Made by a program: the position numbers and the translations under genes
The notes under the pieces: generated by a model
The model's database searches: none
Told to the model about the DNA's origin: nothing
What the model saw: only the letters and a program-made list of their open reading frames with translations
Part shown: positions 55,785-64,000 of the stretch, piece after piece
How positions within the stretch are numbered: the first letter of the stretch is position 1
Layout of the letters: every line of letters starts with the position of its first letter
Assembly: GCA_014529385.2 (NCBI GenBank)
Contig: CM043963.1
Coordinates: forward strand, 5,553,501 to 5,617,500
Origin: Adiantum capillus-veneris
Taxonomy: Eukaryota; Streptophyta; Polypodiopsida; Polypodiales; Pteridaceae
Direction of reading: 5' to 3'
Length of the DNA stretch: 64,000 bases

Positions 55785-56932
55785 TCACTCGATCCGAAGC
55801 ATCCACAAACACATGAAATCCTGACCACAATTCGGAGTAAGCATAATTCGAGCTTTGGATAGCTGAAGTTTTAATCTCCAAAAATCCAAGTCACATTCCT
55901 GTGTCCATTCAAAATCTATAGCATGCGCTGCCTGAGTAATCGGGATTGCCAAATGCGCGACAAACAGCAAATGCCTCCCATGCCAACGGGCTTGACCCAT
56001 GAAAACCTGACACTGTTTCTGGTTCCGCGGTGGAGGCACTTCCATAGTTGCGGCTACTTTATCCGGATCCACGGAAATACCATCTTCAGAAATTATATGC
56101 CTCAATAGCCTGCCACTGTGAACAGCGAATGCACACTTTAAAGGATTCAAACTTAATTTTACCTCTCTGCATTTCATAAAGCATAACCGTAATTGCTTCA
56201 AATGCTCCAATTGCGCTCCAAAAACACTGAGATCATCGAGAAAAATTCTCATAAAATCCGTCAAATAAGGACAAAAAATTTGGAACATATCCCTTTGAAA
56301 AGTTGAAGGCGCATTCCGCAATCCAAACCACATCACTGTGCAGGCAAACACACCCCATGCGGTAATAAAATCTGTTTTTTGCTGATCCCGCAATGCCATT
56401 CGGATTTGGTTATATCCACTAAACCCATCCAGAAAAGTATACATCTCATGTCCTGCTACATCATCCAAAATGGAATCCAAGAATGGAAGAGGAAAAGGAT
56501 CTAGAACAGTAGCCGCATTCAATTTTCGGTAATCCACACAAATTCGGATTTGCTTGTTTTTCTTTGGTACAACCACAATTGGAGAAATCCACTCTGGATT
56601 ATCAATAGGGTAATAAAACCCACTTCCAAAAGATGATCAATTTCCATATTAACTTGCTTTGCCACATTCGGATTCATCCTATATGAGTGCTGCTTCACTG
56701 GCACCGCATCCGGTTTCAGATTTATCGTATGCTGATAAAACTTAGGATCCCATCCCTGCATATCTGCATATTCCCATGCGAAAACATCCTTACATTCTGT
56801 TAGCAACTTGATCAAATTATCTCTAAAACTTTCCTCAAGCTGCTTATTAATGTATATGAGCTGCGACTCCGCTTGCTCCCCAAGAAAGACCTTCTCTAAT
56901 TCATCTTCTTTAACCCTTGTAATTTTTTCCAT
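55785..56932 (-). pseudogene. Element E reverse transcriptase
   Basis: 56519-56932 has the RT approach (WDPKFYQHTINLKPDAVPVKQ, HSYRMNPNVAKQVN). A frameshift near 56620 leads to 55785-56576 with VVPKKNKQIRICVDYRKLN, TFLDGFSGYNQIRM, FGLRNAPSTFQRDM and IFLDDLSVFG. The catalytic box is FLDD rather than YMDD. The polymerase is otherwise complete in its conserved boxes. Confidence 0.88.
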
Positions 56933-56938
56933 CTGCGC

Positions 56939-58474
56939 CTAAAACACACGTTCTTGTTGAATAACGTTCTCCAATGATTCAGGACTTGGAAGCACCTGTT
57001 GTTGCTCCCCTATTCCTGCTGGAGTTCCTAAAACCCCCACCGAGTTCCCTTTCGGAACCAGAGAAATATCCGCAAGATATAAAGAGACCAAATTCGGATT
57101 AGCTTTCAGAAATTGCTCCTCTTCATCCTCTTCTAATCCTTCCACCATATTTGTTGTTTCTGCTATCATTGGCCATGCTGCCTGAACTGGTTGTCTGCAT
57201 GTTCCCAACATCACCCGCACTTTCCTTCTACGCTTCTTTACTGTAAGGATATTTGCTTCCGAATTATGCTTTACCCTCGCTTGTCGTAACCAGGGTCTCC
57301 CCAAGATAATGTGATAATCCTGATTATGATCTTCAATATTCAAGACTACTAAGGAAACAACAAAGGATAAGACCGCCACATCCAAGACAATGCCCCGAAG
57401 TAACCCCACTAGTTGCAGTCTTCTTTGATCTGCCATGCGGACTACAAAGGGTGCCGACTCCCAATCACTGAGGCCAAAACGCTCACAAGCTGCTTGAGTA
57501 ATAATGTTTACTCCGGCTCCTCCATCCAATAGAACCTTGTCAATGTATGTTCCATGGTATCTAACTGAAAGCTTCGGAATGCGGGTATCCGTGATCCTAT
57601 TTTTTGGCAATGGGGCTGAATCATCCTCCTCGCTTTCAACTTTCTCGATGACAACTTTCCTCAGCTCTATGGACGTTTGTCGCAGCAATGCATTATGAAA
57701 ATTCGGGACCAATTTCAGCAATGAACCTAGAGGTACTTGTATTGGAGACATGAAGACCTGTTTCCAAACTGAATTCCAATCCTCCTCTTCTCTAATATCA
57801 TCCTTATTTCCAGCTTTTCCTTCCTTTATTTCCAGGCCCACAATTGATGGTCCTGATGACTTCACTGGTGGTGCGGATTGTGGCAACCAGGACACAGTCT
57901 TTTTTCGCACTTCTTCCTGATCTGTCCAATCCGGAATCTTTACATCGGGTGTTGGAACCACATTTTTACCCAATCCCGTGATCAATGAAACCACTAGATC
58001 AGACTCCTCCAATCCTTCAATCTGAACCATAGCCACACTAGCCTGTTTCCCTGCAGTGCGTTCCTGCTTCTTCCGATCATATTCCATAGCTTCAGTACAC
58101 TCGGATCGCCAGTGTCCATCCCCCAAACAAAAAAGGTATGTCTTGGGGCGATTAGGATCTCGGTCACCTCTTCCACGACCTCGTCCTCCCCCTTGACCCC
58201 GTCCTCCTGCTTGACCTTGCAAAGGTGTCTCAGATGTACGAGCATGAGCCATTGCCACAGCAAGCACTTGTCCCTGCCCTATCTGTGGTTGTTGCCAGGT
58301 AGAAGAGTCTCCTCGACTCCGATGACCCCGGCCATTGAAATAACATTCCACTATATTATGAGTATTGGTAGTGCAAATCGCACGCCACTTCTGATTCATT
58401 GCGCACTCCTGAGCAGCATGGCCCGCATTCCGACATTGGGTACACCATAGTTCCTTCAGACTTTTAGCCACCAC
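56939..58474 (-). pseudogene. Element E gag zinc knuckles and aspartic protease
   Basis: The 511-codon frame starts with LWCTQCRNAGHAAQEC (CX2CX4HX4C), then an RGQGGGRGRGRGD patch and a second Cys/His cluster FCLGDGHWRSEC. The protease follows: KVLLDGGAGVNIITQAA (DGG where DSG or DTG is usual) and YHIILGRPWLRQA. The end is acidic. The Arg/Gly patch is probably RNA-binding. Confidence 0.83.
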
Positions 58475-59533
58475 AGTCGATTCCGACGATCCGGATGAAG
58501 CGCCTTTCCCATGATGCTGGGATATTTTCCGAGGTGTCTCTTCTGATTCTTTCCCCGAATCGTTGTTGCCTAAGTCTGAGGAATCTAATACTGCAGATTG
58601 CGACTCTGAACTATCACTGCCACTGTCTTGCGACTTCCAATAAGATTTCTTCCTGTCTTTTTTCTTTGATTTCTATGGAGATTTCGCATCCTCTAAAGCT
58701 TCTCCTGCTACTAGAGCCCTAGCAATTACATTATCTAGAGGAGTAGTTATCTTATCCACTGTAACCATAGCCGTTCTGAGATCCTTGTTGAGCCCCCACA
58801 AAATATAATCATTCAGCACTTCGGCTATCGGTCTTTGTGCCTAAAGTACCCTCTACAAAAGCATTCAAAATTTTGTAGCGTAATCCTCCACTAGCAATGA
58901 CTTCTGCCGCAGCATTTGAAGCTTTTCCAAATGTTGAGGGACTGTCTTTTCCGTTCGAAACCTTCATAGAAACGCTCTGGATCCATCGACATATGTCTGA
59001 AAATGATCATCAGGGTATTCGGACAACCATTTCGCAGCTTTCCCCGAGAGTGTAGATTCAAACATTGATTGTTGATGGAGAGGAATCACCACCCCAGGAT
59101 GATTCAATCCATAAGCTTTATTGAATTGGTGAAACTGTGCATCAGGGTCTTCTCTCGAAAGACCTCAAAACCTACTATACTTAATCTGAGAATGAGCCAT
59201 CACCCCTTGCCCAATTGTACCTCCTCCTAGAAAAAGCCGACGAGCACTAGGAGGTGGAGACAGTGGCGGAGATACCCCCGGACTGCTTATCGGAGATGGT
59301 GGTGGAGCAACCTGTGTGGGTGAGGGTGAACGTATGACAGGAGGACATGACTGACTGCGTGGAGTATGCCTCGCTCGTTGCAAACACCTACCACGCACCG
59401 GGCTTGGTGAAGGAGATACAGATTCCTCAATCTGCGGTGAAGAAAAAACAAATTCATCCGAACCGGCTCTCCTCCGACGTCTTCCTACAATTGGAACCAC
59501 AGGGTCAGGCGGACCGTGCGACTTAGTGTGCAT
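58475..59533 (-). pseudogene. Element E gag N-terminal and central part
   Basis: The 122-codon frame 59165-59533 starts MHTKSHGPPDPVVP and is Ser/Pro/Arg-rich. Downstream, 58475-59164 is interrupted by stops but still reads as gag (EDPDAQFHQFNKAYGLNHPG-like and FRTEKTVPQHLEKL-like strings). The core lies here. Confidence 0.6.
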
Positions 59534-59556
59534 GCATATTCATTGCAGGTCGTCCA

Positions 59557-59575
59557 TCACGTATCGAGGTCGCCA
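59557..59575 (-). other. Candidate primer binding site of E
   Basis: The minus strand reads TGGCGACCTCGATACGTG two bases after the LTR end. The first seven bases equal the start of Arg-tRNA-type primer sites of Tat/Ogre elements (TGGCGACT); the rest does not. Confidence 0.45.
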
Positions 59576-59577
59576 GA

Positions 59578-59970
59578 TGTAATGGCTATTGCCCGCACAG
59601 GAGCAATAGGCATTACGGGAATGATTACCCACAACTACATTATTTGCACATCAACACATAGAATGACGATAGAAGACAGTACACAGTACACAAGCACAGA
59701 ACACCTCTTGCTTCATTCATATGTAGTCCGGACACAGGGTTACAACAGCAGATGCCATGAATAACATAGAAATTGGTAAGTTACATCAAAAGATAGGTAT
59801 ACCCCTTCATATAAAACCACTGCTCCAGCACAAATCGGGAACGGTGCACACACTCCTGTCCCATGATATCCTGTGAAGAACTGTCACCACGGCCACCGCA
59901 TACCGCATGACTCTTGATCCGAAGTGTCCAGACCTCCGTAGGACCGCAGGACCGACTAATTTCGTAACAT
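59578..59970 (-). repeat. Element E 5' LTR
   Basis: A 393-base LTR with TG at the left and CGTAACA at the right, then TACTT. Its left tip contains an imperfect inverted repeat (59579-59616). Confidence 0.85.
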
Positions 59971-59975
59971 ACTTA

Positions 59976-60285
59976 CTCTACTTCTACTCATCCTAGGAAA
60001 TCGTGATAATGGTGTTTTGGTTGCTCTCCGGACTCTCAAGCTCGCCTCTCACCACTTCTACCACTCCAATTCCTACTCTCGAACTCAACTAATATCTAAA
60101 ACTATCTCAGTCTACCTAAATCTACCTATGTCGAAGGATCTAGGCCAGACACACGCTTCCTAGACTCCCTCTAAGACCTAGAGAGTCCTCCACCCTCTGG
60201 TCCTATCTAAATGTAAAACAAGACTCTTGGCAAGCCAAAAATCCCTATCCTCAAGGACTAGTCTCGTTCACCTATCTAAGGTTTT
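59976..60285 (-). other. Element F leader
   Basis: Non-coding, between E and the F primer site. No promoter or frame of note is visible. Confidence 0.6.
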
Positions 60286-60305
60286 GGTCCCCGACAGCGG
60301 CGCCA
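60286..60305 (-). other. Primer binding site of F (Asp-tRNA type)
   Basis: The minus strand reads TGGCGCCGCTGTCGGGGACC one base after the LTR end. It closely matches the Asp-tRNA site TGGCGCCGTTGCCGGGGA common in plant gypsy elements. Confidence 0.85.
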
Positions 60306-60306
60306 A

Positions 60307-61261
60307 TGTTGGAGGGATACGCCGCGACGGACGACAGCATAGCGAGATCTCACTTAACAAGATTTGTCAGCTAAGGACGAAGATCGACCCGCAGGCACGT
60401 GGAAGCAAGCATAAGGTGCGTGGAAGCAAGCATAATGTGTCAGCCTACACTCGACCGACTCCTAACTAATTCCTATAGAGGTCTCTACCCAATGTCTAAG
60501 TCACAGCCTTCAAGAGTGCATAAGAGGAAACTTCCTACAACGCTTTCTAGAGCCGAACACCCATCGAACAATCGCAAAACACCATAGAACTTGAAGGAGA
60601 TCCTACTAACACAAATAGATCGCTCTCCCTAAGGTCTATGAACCAAAACCCCAACCCACAACACCTGGTGCAAAATCACGTAGGATGTCTGGCCAAAATT
60701 TGCAGGTATTTGTTTCTAAAATTTAAATTGCCTAATGTGTAGCTCTACTCAATGTGAACGTGTGGATATGCTGCAATGCAAAATCGGACAACGTATGCTC
60801 ACCGAATCACCAGATGAAGCTGGTAGATGGAGCTCACAAACCCGGACCGTACGCACACAATGTAGGTATCGACGCGTAGCTCTTGTCGAGGGCAACACAC
60901 TGCACTTCTCCGCACTCAATTCCAACCACCGGTGCACATGTAGTGTCAAGATGAAGCTCACACTCTCTCTCGTACACAGTACGCTCACCCACAGACTTCA
61001 AAACTTTTTTTAAAAAAATGACAAATGGTTTTCTCATTAAGGTCAAAAAGTGGTATAAATACCTTACAATTCTCAAACCCTAAAGTTCCAAATCAACCAT
61101 CTACTCAATCTAACTATCAAAACTGGGATACAATCTGGAAACTTCTATAAGCCCCAATATTTACAAGGTGAAATGTTGAGTTTTCTCAATAAATGAATAA
61201 TTACAAAAAATGATAATGTGCCGAGTAGTCAGTTTTCGTAGGGTGTGTCCAGCTTCTAACA
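60307..61261 (-). repeat. Element F 5' LTR
   Basis: 955 bases. It differs from the other LTR by scattered substitutions and a 21-base tandem duplication near 60396-60440 (unit GTGCGTGGAAGCAAGCATAA, repeated). It contains CGTAGGATGTCT at 60679-60690. Confidence 0.92.
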
Positions 61262-61266
61262 ACCTG

Positions 61267-62782
61267 GCTTCAGGATTACGGATTGTTCGTGTGTTGGAGA
61301 GTGGTTTATCGTGAGAAGATGGTGCGGTACAAGGTGTTCCCGCTCCTGGTTCGTGGTAAAGCAAGGCTATGGTTCGATAGCCTTGGTGATGAAGAAAAGG
61401 CAAATTGTGAAGCCCTAGAGGCAGCTTGTTGAAGAAGATTCATAGCGGATGCACAACTGGATGAAGTAAAGCGTAAGCTCAAAAGTTTGAAGCAAATCTT
61501 GGAGGGTAATTTTCAAGCGTTCGTGTGGGAATTCGAAGCCCTTTGGGTGAAATTGATCAAGGTAACTACTGCAAAAAATGCCAACTTTTTGAAGTTGAGT
61601 AATTTCATGGGTTTCCTGCATGAGGAAGTGCAAGATAAGGTGGAGATAGATGGTCCAATGTTGTATGAAGAGGCGGTAGCTCTAGCAAGAGGGCGAACCA
61701 AAAAGATTTTAAAGAAGCGCGAGGCTAGGCAAGGTTTGCCAAATGCAATGATGCCCAAGCAGTGCAATGCGGTGGTAGCCGAGCCACAGGTGGTAGAAAG
61801 AGAAGTGCAAGTGCAAGAAGAACCAAGGGTTCTTTGGCTACAAAGAGATAGGGTGGTTCCTATGCCAAAGATTCCGGCTAGAGTGGTTCCAATTGTGGAG
61901 GAAGTACAAGTGGTTCCAGAGTGGAGAAAGAGTGTGATGCCAAGTTTGAGTGCGGATGTAGAAGCTCCATTGGAGTGTGGTGAAAAGCAAAGAGTGCGGT
62001 TTGCAGACGAGGTCAAAGCGGTGAAGCTAGAGGAGATTTCTGAGCTTGAAACCAAAGAGGAGACTGGGTCGAGTGATGGTAGTTCTATGGACGCAGACAA
62101 TAGCTGGGAGACCGAGTCATCCCAATCCAGGTTTGATGAGTTCGACCTCTTACATGTGAGTGGATAGGTAGTGAATATGTATGAGGAGCAGCATAAAGTG
62201 CAAGCCGAGGCTCCTAGTGAAGACCAAGCAGAGCAGTCTAGGCCTACGAGTGATGATGTGCAGGGAAAGTTGGTGTGTGGTGCCGTTTTAATGACCATGT
62301 TGATGAAGATAGAAATGGAGTATTCCATAGTGGTGCAACAGGTGCAAAGTTTTTCCAAGAGGGATAGAAGAGCCGTGCCGGTGGAAGAGGACAAGGGTGA
62401 TGTGATAGAGAACGAGTTTCTCTCTTCCTTGGCAGATCTTGATGATGCAGCGGTAGAAGAGCAGGTGATTGTAGCCGACAAGAAAATGGTGCTTATCAAC
62501 CTTGAAGGGACAATTGAAGAGGAGGAGCTCGACGATGCTGGAATTGAGTCCATGGCAGGTGATAAGGATAGAGCACAGTCAAAGATAGAGGTGCTTCCTA
62601 TGCAGTCAGTGCCTTCCATGACAAGTGATGTGGATTCGAAGGTGGTGTCCAGGTTTTCTAAGGAGGTCTGTGAGTGGTGGTTGAAGGGAATGCTAATAAA
62701 GGCAGTTGTGCAATATGTTGTAGAGCAGGTAAAGGATCTGCTAGATGAGGATCTAGCTTTACATGGTTGGGAGGTTGGATAA
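61267..62782 (+). pseudogene. Element G gag-like gene, main part
   Basis: It continues the frame from 29132: WLQDYGLFVCWRVVYREK and RGKARLWFDSLGDEEK, which resemble the retrotransposon gag core. A TGA follows at 61430-61432, then RRFIADAQLDEVKRKLKSLKQ, and after that about 225 codons to a TAG at 62165-62167. A further 203 codons run in the same frame to 62782. The second half is acidic and Glu/Val-rich, with no zinc knuckle, protease or RT. About 520 codons in total, with two internal stops. Confidence 0.7.
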
Positions 62783-63201
62783 AATATGTCAAGTCTACTT
62801 AGTGCGAGCGATGGTGCAAGCAAGGCTTTGAATGGCGAGCAAAATGGTGTTGTATTTGGTGTTCTTATAGATGCTTTGTTGCAAGTGGGCAGTTTGCCAA
62901 TTAATGCGTGGAGTGGTAGAAGCATGCTAATGGTAGTTTGGCTATACAGCTAGATATGTGCCTTGGTGTGGCACTATGCAAGCGTGTTGCACGTGGATGG
63001 AGAAGACCAATGCAGGGTTTTTGACCCTCGTGGTTGATCAGAAGTAAAGCAGGGGGTTCGGCAACCCGCATGAGAAATAGCAGCGGGAAGTAGATGCCAG
63101 TTTTGTACATATGTTAGGCATTTTTGTGGTATACAAAGAGTTTGTTTTTGGTGTGCAACTTTTTGGTGCAGTAAGCCTATGTGGGGTTGAACATAAATGT
63201 T
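62783..63201 (+). other. Element G 3' untranslated region
   Basis: No frame of note. It directly precedes the purine tract; this is where pol would be expected and is absent. Confidence 0.6.
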
Positions 63202-63219
63202 TAATGAGGGGGTGGTCAA
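63202..63219 (+). other. Polypurine tract of G
   Basis: TAATGAGGGGGTGGTCAA directly precedes the 3' LTR start TGATGGTGG. It is a weak tract because of its T residues. Confidence 0.5.
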
Positions 63220-63574
63220 TGATGGTGGAGCCAAAGTTGGCCCGAGCCAGAAAGTGGTCTATACTAGGCAGAGATAGCAAGCAAGTGCAGTGCAGAAGGC
63301 TAGAGTAGATACCAAGGTCTTGGGCAGACTAGTGGCAGCGAAAAAGTATGTCTAAGGCGGCTTTTTAGTCAAAGGAAACTGAAAGATGTCTCCCTTGGGA
63401 TGGCAGGTGAAGGTGTCCAAAATTCCAAGTTAGTGTCGTGAAATGTAGTGCTCAGTGTGCTCTAGAAATTGGTCCAGACATCTTGTCAAACGGAGACTAG
63501 GTGTGTAAGATACTAAAGTTTAAAGGTACAGTATGTATCACATCCCCGACGGACAAGGCAGTTGGGGATAGGTG
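63220..63574 (+). repeat. Element G 3' LTR, first 355 bases
   Basis: It aligns with 14474-14828 throughout, including GAGCCAGAAAGTGGTCTATA and GGGCAGACTAGTGGCA. The match stops at AGGTG, where H starts. Confidence 0.88.
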
Positions 63575-63894
63575 TGTTGAGATGTCGAGCTCTACATCTT
63601 GAGCTGGAATCCACTACGGGTCATGGCCGCTTACGGCATTTACTCACTGGCGCGTTAGGTGACCGACACGGAGGATCTCTGCCAGTGATTCTACAGCTGG
63701 ACTACACTTATAGTGCCAGCCTAGTACGCTTCTAACGAGTTCACACTTACTGACCGCATGTACATATGTGCTACTTTTCAACTTTAGCACTAAGTCATTT
63801 TTGTACTCTCTTTTCTGTAAAGAAGAAGAAGCTTTCCATCTCTGCGTTCTTTGTGCTTGTCTTGTGTAGCTCTCTTGCATCCTCATTCTTTACA
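63575..63894 (+). repeat. 5' LTR of element H (Ty1/copia-like)
   Basis: 320 bases from TGTTGAGATGTCG to CATTCTTTACA, followed at once by a Met-type primer site. It is inserted in the G 3' LTR with AGGTG (63570-63574) as the likely left duplication. The 80-codon minus-strand frame here is not a gene. Confidence 0.75.
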
Positions 63895-63910
63895 TGGTAT
63901 TAGATCCTGG
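63895..63910 (+). other. Primer binding site of H
   Basis: TGGTATTAGATCCTGG, a variant of the initiator-Met site TGGTATCAGAGC found next to copia LTRs. Confidence 0.7.
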
Positions 63911-63947
63911 TGCAGGCAAGAGAGGCTAAGAGAGCAAGAGCATCACA

Positions 63948-64000
63948 ATGGGCCTTCGTTCGCAATCCTTTTTCGTACAAGTTTTTGAACAGGTCTCCAA
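63948..64000 (+). CDS. Possible gag start of H, cut by window end
   Basis: ATG at 63948 opens MGLRSQSFFVQVFEQVS, about 55 bases after the LTR. It is too short to assign with certainty. Confidence 0.35.
   Translation, partial: MGLRSQSFFVQVFEQVS

Larger units (their letters stand above)
51762..59970 (-). mobile_element. Element E: Tat-like Ty3/gypsy retrotransposon with extra ORF
   Basis: It is bounded by TACTT. The right (5') LTR is 59578-59970. The left (3') LTR retains only its outer half. Gag, zinc knuckles, protease, RT with FLDGFSGYNQI, RNase H, integrase and an extra C-terminal ORF follow on the minus strand. The lack of a chromodomain and the extra ORF fit Tat-type elements. It interrupts the F leader or D flank. 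Confidence 0.9.
29133..61261 (-). mobile_element. Element F: large LTR retrotransposon containing E, I, LINE and core D
   Basis: LTRs 29133-30065 and 60307-61261 are direct repeats with inverted tips (TGTTGGA, TCTAACA), bounded by ACCTG. An Asp-tRNA-type primer site lies inside the right LTR and a G-rich purine tract inside the left one, so F reads on the minus strand. It carries an extra ORF (38263 down to 30119), interrupted by solo LTR I. Removing E and I with their duplications leaves about 19 kb if core D belongs to F. If D is a separate insertion, F has no pol of its own. F lies in the gag gene of G. Confidence 0.88.

Noticed and set aside
62171-62782. Separate host gene at the end of the G gag
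   Set aside because: It is in the same frame as the preceding gag piece, separated by a single TAG, so it is the gag C-terminus.

Overview
The window is plant nuclear DNA made almost entirely of retrotransposons nested inside one another. I recognise no ordinary host gene, rRNA, complete tRNA gene or CRISPR array. The plant assignment rests on plant-type Ty3/gypsy elements (chromoviruses with a C-terminal chromodomain, and Tat/Athila-like elements with the FLDGFSGYNQ reverse transcriptase signature), a plant LINE, a Ty1/copia-like LTR, and initiator-Met and Asp-type primer sites. The species cannot be fixed; a large seed-free-plant or conifer-like genome would fit.

Reading inwards, each step supported by matched target duplications or matched LTRs: element A (1 to about 9 kb, plus strand) is a Tat/Athila-like element cut by the window edge. 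Element B (about 9.2-14.47 kb, plus) is a decayed chromovirus. Its chromodomain is interrupted at 14473 by element G (plus), which has LTRs of about 2.45 kb, a gag-like gene and no pol. G is itself split three times: by chromovirus C in its 5' LTR (16630-28668, minus, duplication TCCCC), by element F in its gag (29133-61261, minus, duplication ACCTG), and by a copia-like LTR H in its 3' LTR (63575 on). C carries a 1.3 kb DNA transposon J in one LTR. F contains element E (51762-59970, minus, duplication TACTT) and a G-family solo LTR I (32565-37309, minus), and I contains a 5'-truncated LINE sitting in a CT/GA microsatellite.

The gag-pol core D (40.4-50.2 kb, minus) lies inside F. It is related to A and is either F's own coding region, which would make F a roughly 19 kb giant element with an extra ORF, or a further insertion with unresolved ends. 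A and D share two unusual traits: a second retropepsin-like domain downstream of integrase, and two successive H2C2 zinc-finger-like segments between RNase H and the integrase core. Both also lie next to non-coding DNA carrying repeated perfect palindromes of 22-24 bp centred on CG, with a different sequence in each family.

All coding regions are at least partly broken by stops or frameshifts. C is the least damaged: one frame from gag to chromodomain interrupted by four stops.
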